Origin: Pseudomonadota bacterium
Lineage (GTDB): Bacteria; Pseudomonadota; Gammaproteobacteria; Burkholderiales; UBA9220
Direction of reading: 5' to 3'
NCBI GenBank assembly: GCA_021845865.1
Contig: JAJZVC010000004.1
Location: 31,555-95,554, forward strand
DNA: 64,000 nt
The notes below the pieces were generated by a model. It was not told the origin of the DNA, ran no database searches, and saw only the letters and a list, made by a program, of their open reading frames with translations. A program made the position numbers and the translations under genes. Of the stretch, positions 54,074-64,000 are shown piece by piece (the stretch's first letter is position 1; each line of letters starts with the position of its first letter).

Positions 54074-54838
54074 TTAGTTAACCCGAGCATGCCACCAATG
54101 TAGCAGGTCCAGGTCCACGTAACTCTTGCCGTTGGCATCGCCCTTCAGCACCCGGAAGGGCTGGTCAGGCTCGCCGAGGTCCGACAGGACGGCGAAGGCC
54201 CCGTCGAAATCCTCGCGCTCGGTGTAGTTGCTGACCGTCACCAGGGTCGGCAGGCCGGCGCCGAGGCTGGACAGCACGCCATTGCGGGAGTCCTCCACGG
54301 CCAGGCATTCCGACGCCTTCCAACCCGCCTTCTCCAGAGCCCAGAGATAAATGTCCGGCGCCGGCTTCTTGGCGGGAACGATATCGCCGGCGGCGATGAC
54401 GTCGAACCAGCTCTCCGAATCCGGCGCCAGGCTGTTTTTAATCAAGGCGGTGACGTTCTCGGGGGTCGTGGTCGTGGCCACCGCGAGGCGCACGCCGGCG
54501 GCCCGGGCCTCCTCCATCAGGCGCTTGACGCCGGGACGCAGGGGAATGCGCCCTTCCTCCATCATGGCCACGTAATGGCGGGTCTTGGTCTTGTGCAGGG
54601 CCACCACCAGATCGTCGAAATCCCTGGGCTTTTCGTAGCCGGGATGGAATTTCTCGACGAAGTAACGGATGCGTTCCTTGCCGCCGGTAACGGCCAGCAG
54701 CTTGCCGTAGAGAGCCTCGTCCCAGCTCCAGTCGAGCCCCAGTTCCTTGAAGGCGGCATTGAAGGCCACCCGGTGGCCATCGCGCTCGGTATCGGCCAGG
54801 GTGCCATCCACGTCGAAAATCAAAGCGTTAAGTGTCAT
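54074..54838 (-). CDS. CbbY-family HAD phosphatase
   Basis: 254 residues. HAD motif I is IFDVDGTLADTERDGHR, motif II VATTTTPENV, motif III/IV SECLAVEDSRNGVLSS. CbbY-type enzymes hydrolyse xylulose-1,5-bisphosphate (a Rubisco inhibitor) or other sugar phosphates; no Rubisco genes are in the window, so the substrate is open. Converges with folD. Confidence 0.85.
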   Translation of the reverse strand: MTLNALIFDVDGTLADTERDGHRVAFNAAFKELGLDWSWDEALYGKLLAVTGGKERIRYFVEKFHPGYEKPRDFDDLVVALHKTKTRHYVAMMEEGRIPLRPGVKRLMEEARAAGVRLAVATTTTPENVTALIKNSLAPDSESWFDVIAAGDIVPAKKPAPDIYLWALEKAGWKASECLAVEDSRNGVLSSLGAGLPTLVTVSNYTEREDFDGAFAVLSDLGEPDQPFRVLKGDANGKSYVDLDLLHWWHARVN

Positions 54839-54921
54839 GTCGTCCTAAATTGTGTTGCGATGAAAATGGATTTCTGCTATTAAAGCGGTTTTTTGTTTTC
54901 AACCGAAAGAAGTGGGGCCCC

Positions 54922-55344
54922 ATGCCAGTTGAACTGCACAAACAATTCACTCCCTACGTCGCCAAGAAGGGCGAGGAGTACATGAACCCCAAGCAACAGG
55001 CCCATTTTCGCAAAATCCTCGAGGACTGGAAAGCCGAGCTGAGCCGGGACATCGACAACACTGTCCACACCATGCAGGAAGAGGCGACCCTGTTCGCCGA
55101 CCCCAACGACCGTGCCAGCCAGGAGTCCGACATGGCCCTGGAACTGCGCAACCGTGACCGGGAGCGCAAGCTGATCAAGAAAATCGACGAGACCATCGCC
55201 AAGATCGAATCCGGCGATTACGGCTACTGCGAGAGCTGCGGCGTGGAAATCGGCCTCAAGCGCCTGGAAGCCCGCCCCACCGCCACGCTGTGCATCGACT
55301 GCAAGACCCTGGACGAGATTCGGGAGAAACAGGTCGCGAAGTAA
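54922..55344 (+). CDS. dksA: RNA polymerase-binding transcription factor DksA
   Basis: 140 residues. The coiled-coil tip with Asp pair is seen in DPNDRASQESDMALELRNRDR, and the C4 zinc finger in YCESCG...CIDCKTLDEIREKQ. Works with ppGpp to control rRNA, tRNA and amino-acid promoters. ATG 54922 gives the normal length; the shorter start at 54982 (MNPKQQ) is closer to some annotations. Upstream ATG at 54832 is not supported. Confidence 0.95.
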   Translation: MPVELHKQFTPYVAKKGEEYMNPKQQAHFRKILEDWKAELSRDIDNTVHTMQEEATLFADPNDRASQESDMALELRNRDRERKLIKKIDETIAKIESGDYGYCESCGVEIGLKRLEARPTATLCIDCKTLDEIREKQVAK

Positions 55345-55370
55345 AACTCGCGCTCTGCTTCAAGAGAGGG

Positions 55371-55391
55371 AACGCGGGCTTAGGGCCCGCG
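55371..55391 (+). repeat. GC-rich hairpin after dksA
   Basis: ACGCGGGC / GCCCGCGT around TTAGG. It lies 27 bases after dksA but has no T-run, so it may be a weak terminator or an mRNA-protecting stem. Confidence 0.5.
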
Positions 55392-55488
55392 TCATGCCCA
55401 GGGCACTAACCGTCGTTCAGCGGGTTGCCGCCGACAGGCTGGGCAGCCCTGATAAGTCCATGCTTTCCGTACATCGCGAGCTTCTTCC

Positions 55489-55935
55489 ATGACCGCAGCC
55501 GACCAAGATCACGCCGAATTCGACCGCCTCTACAACGGCCTGCTGTTCAGCCTGATGAGCTGGGAACAGCTGTCGGATTTCTGGCGGCGCATCGACACCT
55601 CGGCCGGCTGGTACCTGTATGCCATCGGCGAAGCCCTGCCCGAAGGAATTTCCAACGAAGAAGCCACCTCCCGCTTTCTGCGGGAAATCGACGCCTTGCT
55701 GCGCCGTGACCACCACGAGGACTACTGCGGCATCGTCTACACCGACGATCTGGAGTCCCCCTGCCTGGTCAAGATCTACGACCCCAACAACCTGGGATCA
55801 TCCTGCGGCGGCACGGGGAAGCATGCCATTCCGCCGGGCTGGATCATGAGCCGCGTCCCCCCCCGGGAAATCGCCCCCGGCGGCGTTATCGCCGGCAACC
55901 GCCGCCGCTGGTGGCAAGCCTTTCTCGAAGGCTAA
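55489..55935 (+). CDS. Hypothetical protein
   Basis: 148 residues, soluble, with EFDRLYNGLLFSLMSWEQLSDFWRRI, a Trp-rich patch and YDPNNLGSSCGGTGKHAIPPGW. Family not recognised; it looks like a real gene by length and composition. Overlaps the converging pgl gene by 4 bases. Confidence 0.65.
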   Translation: MTAADQDHAEFDRLYNGLLFSLMSWEQLSDFWRRIDTSAGWYLYAIGEALPEGISNEEATSRFLREIDALLRRDHHEDYCGIVYTDDLESPCLVKIYDPNNLGSSCGGTGKHAIPPGWIMSRVPPREIAPGGVIAGNRRRWWQAFLEG

Positions 55936-56627
55936 GCCTCGACGAAGCACGCCCGTTCCAGCAGCACGTCGACCCCGCCCGCGGGAACGATGGCCGTGGC
56001 GGGAATTTTCTCCCCCGAGCGCCAGGCCGACACCGCGCCGCGCTTGCCTTCCCCCGTCAGCATGAACATCGCCTGCTGCGCCAGGCTGAGCCGCCACGCG
56101 CTGAGGGAAACCCGGTCCGGCGGCGGCTTGGGGGAACCGCGCACCGGCAGCGCCGCCGGGCCGCGCGGGGACAGGCCCCACTCCCGGCCGGGAAAAAGAC
56201 TGGCCACGTGACCGTCCTCCCCCAGTCCGAGCAGCACCAAGTCGAATTCCTCCACCTCCCGCATCAGTTCGCCGTAGCGGCGCGCGCCTTCTTCCGGCCC
56301 CAGTTCGGCGGGAATGGGAAACGCCTGTTCCGCCCCCACGGGGACATGGTCCAGCCACTCGCCAAACGCCATGCGGCTGTTGCGCTCGGGATGGTCCGGC
56401 GGCACGCAGCGTTCGTCCCCCCAATAAATGCGCCAGGCCGGCCAGTCGGTATCGATGCCGCGCAGCTTGCGATATACCTGCCGGGCCGTGGCGCCGCCGG
56501 TGAGGACGATGCGGAACGCTCCCATCTCCTCGATGCGGCGGTTGGCGATGCGGGCGATGGCCGCCGCGGCATGGGCGTATACGTCGCCAGCGGTGGGGTA
56601 GATATGCCAGCGGCAGAGTTGCTTCAT
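55932..56627 (-). CDS. pgl: 6-phosphogluconolactonase
   Basis: 231 residues, second enzyme of the oxidative pentose phosphate branch. Motifs are VLTGGATARQVYRKL, IYWGDERCVPPDHPERNSR, and LGLGEDGHVASLFPG. It follows zwf on the minus strand (8-base gap), so gnd-zwf-pgl form one operon covering all three oxidative steps. Confidence 0.95.
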   Translation of the reverse strand: MKQLCRWHIYPTAGDVYAHAAAAIARIANRRIEEMGAFRIVLTGGATARQVYRKLRGIDTDWPAWRIYWGDERCVPPDHPERNSRMAFGEWLDHVPVGAEQAFPIPAELGPEEGARRYGELMREVEEFDLVLLGLGEDGHVASLFPGREWGLSPRGPAALPVRGSPKPPPDRVSLSAWRLSLAQQAMFMLTGEGKRGAVSAWRSGEKIPATAIVPAGGVDVLLERACFVEA

Positions 56628-56634
56628 GGCCGGT

Positions 56635-58115
<1,481 letters not shown>

Positions 58116-58119
<4 letters not shown>

Positions 58120-59030
58120 TTCTCCTCCTTCACCCCATGACCGCCGAAACCCTTGCGCATCATGGCCAGCAGCTTGGCCGGGTAGTCGTTGTGGCCCTGG
58201 CTGGCGAAGCGCATCATCAGGGCCAGGCTCATCACCGGCGCGGGAACCCCCTGTTCCACGGCCTCCAGGGCGGTCCAGCGGCCCTCGCCGGAATCGGCGA
58301 CGAAGGGCTCGATATCCTTCAGCTCCTGGTCACTCTTGAGGAAATCGGCGGTCAGGTCCAGCAGCCAGGAGCGCACCACGCTGCCGTGGCGCCACATTTC
58401 GGCGATGGCCGCCAGGTCCAGGTCAAACTCGGCCTTGCCCTTCATCAGGGCCAAGCCCTCGGCATAGGCCTGCATCATGCCGTACTCGATGCCGTTGTGG
58501 ATCATCTTGACGAAGTGCCCCGACCCCACTGGGCCACAGTGGAGCCAGCCCCGGTCGGGAGCCGGCGCCAGCACCTTGAGGAAGCGCTCGGCCCTGGCCA
58601 CCACTTCCTTCTCTCCGCCCACCATCAGGGCATAGCCGTTCTCCAGCCCCCAGACGCCGCCGGACACCCCGGCGTCCACGTAGCCGATGCCTTTTCCCGC
58701 CAACTGCACAGCCTGGCGGCGGGATTCGCCGTAATAGGCGTTGGCGCCGTTGACCAGCACGTCGCCGCTTTCCAGCAGGTCCGCCAATTGTTCCACGGCC
58801 TGTTCCGTCGCCTCGCCCGCCGGCAGCATCAGCCACGTCACCCGCGGCCGCTCCAGGACCGCCACCAGGTCCTTCAGGGTCGCGCAGGCCGTCGCCGCCG
58901 TCTCCTGGGCAAGCGCCCGGGCCACCTCGGCGCTGCGGTTGTACAGCGCCAGCTTGATTCCGCCCCGGGCCAGCCTGCGGGCCATGTTGCCCCCCATGCG
59001 GCCCAGTCCCACCATCGCCATTTCCGCCAT
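58116..59030 (-). CDS. gnd: 6-phosphogluconate dehydrogenase, decarboxylating (YqeC/GntZ type)
   Basis: 304 residues. NAD(P)-binding [19 protein letters not shown], then [16 protein letters not shown] and the substrate motif [19 protein letters not shown]. The short form (about 300 rather than 470 residues) fits the YqeC-like, often NAD-dependent, group. ATG 59030 is preferred with GAGG upstream; the frame runs to 59198 but without typical sequence. First gene of gnd-zwf-pgl. Confidence 0.95.
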
Positions 59031-59133
59031 GCGTTCCTCGTCCTTGTTGTTGATTGCCGGGGAGCCCCTTACAATGGCTGGAACACCGCGTCCATAGAAC
59101 AAAAGCTCCCAAAACCAATATAGCACACGCCCC

Positions 59134-60606
<1,473 letters not shown>

Positions 60607-60608
60607 CC

Positions 60609-62078
60609 ATGTACATCGTCCATATCGCCAGCGAGTGCACTCCCGTCGCCAAGGTCGGCGGGCTGGGGGACGTGGTTTACGGCCTGGCCGGGGAACTCGC
60701 CCGCCGCGGCCATACGGTGGAAATCATCCTCCCCCGCTACGACTGCATGCGCCATGACCGGATCGCGAACTTCCATGTCGCCTACCAGGACCTGTGGGTG
60801 CCCTGGAACGGCGGCGCCATCCGCTGCACCGTGTGGTACGGCGACGTGGACGGGCGCCAGTGCTTTTTCATCGATCCCCACTCCGACGAGCACTTCTTCG
60901 ACCGGGGCAGCTACTACGGCTACTGGGACGACCCCATGCGGATGGCCTTCTTCAGCAAGGCGGCCCTGGAATTCCTGGTCAAGACCGGCAAGCGCCCCGA
61001 GGTGCTCCACTGCCACGACTGGCAGACGGCCCTGGTGCCGGTGCTGCTCTACGAGCTTTACCAGGAGGCCCTGCCTCACCAGCGGGCCTGCCTCACCATT
61101 CATAATTTCAAGCATCAGGGCACGACCGATATCCACCTCCTCCACGCCGCCGGCCTGGGGCGGCCGGAATATTTCCTGCGGGCGGACAAGCTGCGGGACG
61201 ACCACAGCCACCACGCCATCAACCTGATGAAAGGCGGCATCGTCTACGCCAACTTCGTCACCACGGTCTCCCCCCACCATGCCTGGGAGGCCCGCCACAC
61301 CGAAATGGGCTTCGGCATGGGGCACGCCCTGTACGTGCAGCAGGACAAGTTCAAGGGCATCCTCAACGGCCTGGATTACGACTACTGGAACCCCCGGACC
61401 GACAGCCACATCCCCCACCACTACGACCGGGACAGCCTGAAGACCAAGGACAAGAACCGCAAGGCCCTGCGCCAGCGACTGTGGCTGCGGGAGGCCAAGA
61501 AACCCATCGTCGCCTACGTGGGCCGCCTGGATTCCCAGAAAGGCGTCCATCTGATCCGCCACGGCCTCTTCTACGCCCTGGCCAACGAGGCCCAGTTCGT
61601 GCTGCTGGGGTCGAGCCCCGAAATGGGCATCAACGATTATTTCTGGCACCTGAAGCAGGAACTCAACGACAACCCGGACTGCCACCTGGAAATCGGCTTC
61701 GACGAGGATCTGGCCCACCTGATTTACGCCGGCGCGGATATCGCCATCGTCCCCAGCAATTTCGAGCCCTGCGGGCTCACCCAACTCATCTCCCTGCGCT
61801 ACGGCACCGTACCCGTGGTGCGCGCCGTGGGCGGGTTGCAGGATACGGTCTTCGACCGGGACCATTCCCCGAAGGAAGTCGAGAAACGCAACGGCTTCGT
61901 GTTCGAGCATTCCGACCATGCCGGGCTCGAATCCGCCCTTTCCCGCGCTCTCCGGCTGTGGCACGGCGATCCCGCCGCTTTCCGCGAGCTCCAGCTCCAG
62001 GGCATGGCCTGGGACTACTCCTGGAACCGCCCCACGGAGGAATACCTCCAGATTTACGCCTTCATCCGCCACCAGTGA
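60609..62078 (+). CDS. Glycogen/starch synthase (second paralogue)
   Basis: 489 residues, GT5. The donor loop reads AKVGGLGDVVYGLAGELARRG, HCHDWQTALVP, and the E-x7-E is NFEPCGLTQLISLRYGTVPVV. It is clearly a different subgroup from the preceding GlgA (KVGGLGD against KTGGLAD). Tandem paralogues suggest division of work, for example a different acceptor or glucan. Start 60609 lies 2 bases after the first paralogue's stop, so both are one operon. No glgB, glgC or glgP in the window. Confidence 0.9.
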   Translation: MYIVHIASECTPVAKVGGLGDVVYGLAGELARRGHTVEIILPRYDCMRHDRIANFHVAYQDLWVPWNGGAIRCTVWYGDVDGRQCFFIDPHSDEHFFDRGSYYGYWDDPMRMAFFSKAALEFLVKTGKRPEVLHCHDWQTALVPVLLYELYQEALPHQRACLTIHNFKHQGTTDIHLLHAAGLGRPEYFLRADKLRDDHSHHAINLMKGGIVYANFVTTVSPHHAWEARHTEMGFGMGHALYVQQDKFKGILNGLDYDYWNPRTDSHIPHHYDRDSLKTKDKNRKALRQRLWLREAKKPIVAYVGRLDSQKGVHLIRHGLFYALANEAQFVLLGSSPEMGINDYFWHLKQELNDNPDCHLEIGFDEDLAHLIYAGADIAIVPSNFEPCGLTQLISLRYGTVPVVRAVGGLQDTVFDRDHSPKEVEKRNGFVFEHSDHAGLESALSRALRLWHGDPAAFRELQLQGMAWDYSWNRPTEEYLQIYAFIRHQ

Positions 62079-62154
62079 GGCGCTTGCGGCCCGTCCGAGG
62101 GGAATTTATAGTGGCGGTTCCACAGTGTGCGGCCATCGGGCGGATAGCGTGAAA

Positions 62155-64000
62155 ATGAAGGCAGCTGGCAATCGGTTCCCGTCCCAGCGGATTTGGTTCG
62201 CCATCCTCATCGCCATCCTGCTGGGGGTGGTCGCCATTTTCGCCAACGGCCTCGCCCAGCGCTACGGCGACCGCCTGACCCGCGCCACCGCGGTGAGCGA
62301 AAGCATGTCGCGGGTTTTGGAACAGCATGCCGCCTCCATTCTGCAGAAAGCCGACCTGGTGCTGCTCCACGTGGCCGAGGAACTGGAGCATCAGGCGCCG
62401 GGGAAAAGCCCCGCCGCCGCCGAACTCGATAACTACCTCAAGGAGCTCAAGCTTTCCCTGCCCGAAGTCCGCCTGCTGCGGGTGGTCGATGCCGGCGGCC
62501 ATCGCCTCGCCGACACCACGGACAGCCCATCCCGCTTCTATTCCGGCGACCGGGACTACTTCATCCGCCACCGCGACAATCCGAATCTGGGGCTGCTCAT
62601 TTCCGGCCCCATCCAGGGGCGCTCCTTCCCCGGCTGGCAAATCGTCCTCAGCCGCCGCATCAACAAGCCTGACGGCAGCTTCGGCGGCATCGTCACCTCT
62701 TCCATTTCCCTCTCCTATTTCGAGGATTTCTTCCGCTCCCTCAACCTGGGCACGGACAGCAACATCACCTTGCTGAGCAGCGACTTCCGCATCATCGCCC
62801 GCTACCCCAGCGACGGCAGCCAGCATCTGAAATCGGTGCGCAACGGCCAGATATTCCAGGCCAGCCGGCAGAACCCCGAGCACGGCACCCTTACCGGGAT
62901 ATCCGCCGTGGACGGCGTCGAACGGATTTTCAGCTACCGCAAGGTGGAAGGTTTCCCGCTGTATGTGGTGGTTGGCCTGTCCAAGAAAGAGCAGCTGGCC
63001 GACTGGCGCCGCAACGCGCTGTTCGACGGCGGGGCCATGCTGCTGCTGCTCGGCGCCATCGGCCTACTGGCCTACAACCTGCTGCGCCAATACGAGCGGG
63101 AGTGGGAAAATGAGCGCCAGCTGCGGGAAATCACCACCACCATGGGCGAAGGCTTGTACGTCCTCGACCGCGAAGGGTGCATCACCTTCGCCAATCCCGA
63201 GGCCCAGCGGCTATTGGGGTGGACGGAAAATGAACTGGTCGGCAGCAACGCCCATGCCCTGTTCCACCACCGCAGGATTGACGGCACTCCCTATCCCGCC
63301 GAGGAGTGCGCCATCCGCCAAGTGACCACCAGCGGCCGGGGCTATCGTTCCGACGATGAAACCTTCTGGCGCCGGGACGGTAGCCCCCTGCCCGTTGCGG
63401 TCATCGCCTCGCCCATCATCCGCCACGGCAAGGTGGTGGGGTCGGTGGAAGCCTTCCAGGACATTTCCAAGCGCAAGCTGGCCGAACAGGAATTGAAATC
63501 CCTCAACGAGAACCTGGAACAGCGGGTCCATGGCGAGGTGGCGAAAAACATGGAACAGGAACGGATGCTGATCCAGCAGTCCCGCCTTGCCGCCATGGGC
63601 GAGATGATCGGCAACATCGCCCACCAGTGGCGCCAGCCCCTCAATGCCCTCAACCTGCTCCTGGCCAATATCAAGGATGCCTTCGAATACGGCGAGCTTG
63701 ACCGGGATTATTTGGACCATGCCCTCGCCGACGGCAACCAGCTGGTTCAGCGGATGTCCGCCACCATCGACGATTTCCGCAACTTCTTCAACCCCAACAA
63801 GGTCATCCAGAACTTCAGCCTCAACCGGGCGATTTCCGCCGCCCTGTCCCTGGTCAGCCACAGTTTCAAGAACCACAACATCGCCATCCTGGTGGAGGAG
63901 GGGGAGGATTGGCAAGCGCGGGGCTTCCCCAACGAATTCTCCCAGGTGCTGCTCAATATCCTGGCCAACGCCAAGGAAGCCATCCTGGAAAGGCAGGTTC
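62155..64000 (+). CDS. PAS sensor histidine kinase (runs off the right edge)
   Basis: At least 615 codons, open to the window end. One membrane segment at about 14-33 (FAILIAILLGVVAIFANGL), a periplasmic Cache-like domain to about 285 (FYSGDRDYFIRHRDNPNLGL), a second membrane helix near 290, a PAS domain (TTMGEGLYVLDREGCITFAN) at about 325-440, a coiled coil, then HisKA with GEMIGNIAHQWRQPLNAL, phosphorylated His490. The N box starts at FSQVLLNILANAKEAI. The GTG at 62149 is an alternative start. The ligand and the response regulator are outside or unknown. Confidence 0.9.
   Translation, partial: MKAAGNRFPSQRIWFAILIAILLGVVAIFANGLAQRYGDRLTRATAVSESMSRVLEQHAASILQKADLVLLHVAEELEHQAPGKSPAAAELDNYLKELKLSLPEVRLLRVVDAGGHRLADTTDSPSRFYSGDRDYFIRHRDNPNLGLLISGPIQGRSFPGWQIVLSRRINKPDGSFGGIVTSSISLSYFEDFFRSLNLGTDSNITLLSSDFRIIARYPSDGSQHLKSVRNGQIFQASRQNPEHGTLTGISAVDGVERIFSYRKVEGFPLYVVVGLSKKEQLADWRRNALFDGGAMLLLLGAIGLLAYNLLRQYEREWENERQLREITTTMGEGLYVLDREGCITFANPEAQRLLGWTENELVGSNAHALFHHRRIDGTPYPAEECAIRQVTTSGRGYRSDDETFWRRDGSPLPVAVIASPIIRHGKVVGSVEAFQDISKRKLAEQELKSLNENLEQRVHGEVAKNMEQERMLIQQSRLAAMGEMIGNIAHQWRQPLNALNLLLANIKDAFEYGELDRDYLDHALADGNQLVQRMSATIDDFRNFFNPNKVIQNFSLNRAISAALSLVSHSFKNHNIAILVEEGEDWQARGFPNEFSQVLLNILANAKEAILERQV

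Noticed and set aside
55372-55391. Hairpin after dksA considered as intrinsic terminator
   Set aside because: Stem is good but no T-run follows on the plus strand; kept only as a repeat.

Overview
The window reads as a chromosome segment of a high-G+C betaproteobacterium, most likely a member of the Rhodocyclales or a close relative. The basis is the tmRNA tag ANDETYALAA, the gyrA-ompA-amidohydrolase-ubiG-gph order, EF-P with Arg32 next to earP, and a YqeC-type gnd beside zwf and pgl. The genus is an inference and not proven by the sequence.

Layout. 1-4360: housekeeping genes (gyrA 5' part, ompA-like, a TRZ/ATZ-type deaminase, ubiG, gph). 4430-11240: the tmRNA gene ssrA, with a 6.45 kb lower-G+C island integrated exactly at its 3' end. 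A 14-bp att repeat is present at both ends, and each end has its own terminator. The island encodes a P4-type tyrosine integrase, a serine recombinase, a small HTH protein, two small unknown proteins, a D5/P4-type helicase with a separate upstream piece of the usual primase-helicase, and an AlpA-like regulator. 11241-13112: an eroded patch in which two ~95-bp palindromic MITE/REP-like elements interrupt or truncate genes around a secreted propeller-like protein. 13281-18518: a DipZ-type thiol-disulfide protein, a VIT-like membrane protein, HDOD, NYN-OST-HTH and GIY-YIG proteins. 18606-23837: efp, its rhamnosyltransferase earP, and a complete Mla/Pqi-like lipid transport operon (MlaE with a STAS domain, MlaF, MlaD, lipoprotein) that runs into earP by overlapping codons. 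24028-30081: a SoxW-TolC-adaptor-secreted protein operon and several membrane proteins. 30120-31758: wrbA, a HugZ-type protein and a DUF2069 protein. 32011-33510: a solitary lower-G+C Fic protein flanked on both sides by paired 18-bp repeats. 33742-39546: an EamA exporter, a GNAT enzyme, leuA with a possible leucine-rich leader peptide, a thioredoxin and envelope proteins.

40117-45017 is the most striking part: a HigB-HigA toxin-antitoxin pair followed after 10 bp by a 1,397-residue protein with an N-terminal STAND/NACHT-like P-loop NTPase, a long helical middle and a C-terminal PD-(D/E)XK nuclease-like domain. This looks like a three-gene antiviral or conflict module in which the HigBA promoter and operator may control a suicide nuclease.

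45042-64000: recQ, an Old Yellow Enzyme, a cassette of ThDP enzyme, glycosyltransferase and sulfotransferase, three tRNAs (Pro, Arg, His) in one transcript, folD with a structured 3' region, a CbbY-type HAD phosphatase, dksA, the oxidative pentose phosphate operon gnd-zwf-pgl, two tandem glycogen synthase paralogues, and the start of a sensor histidine kinase cut by the window end.

All functions were read from motifs and remembered families. No database search was run.
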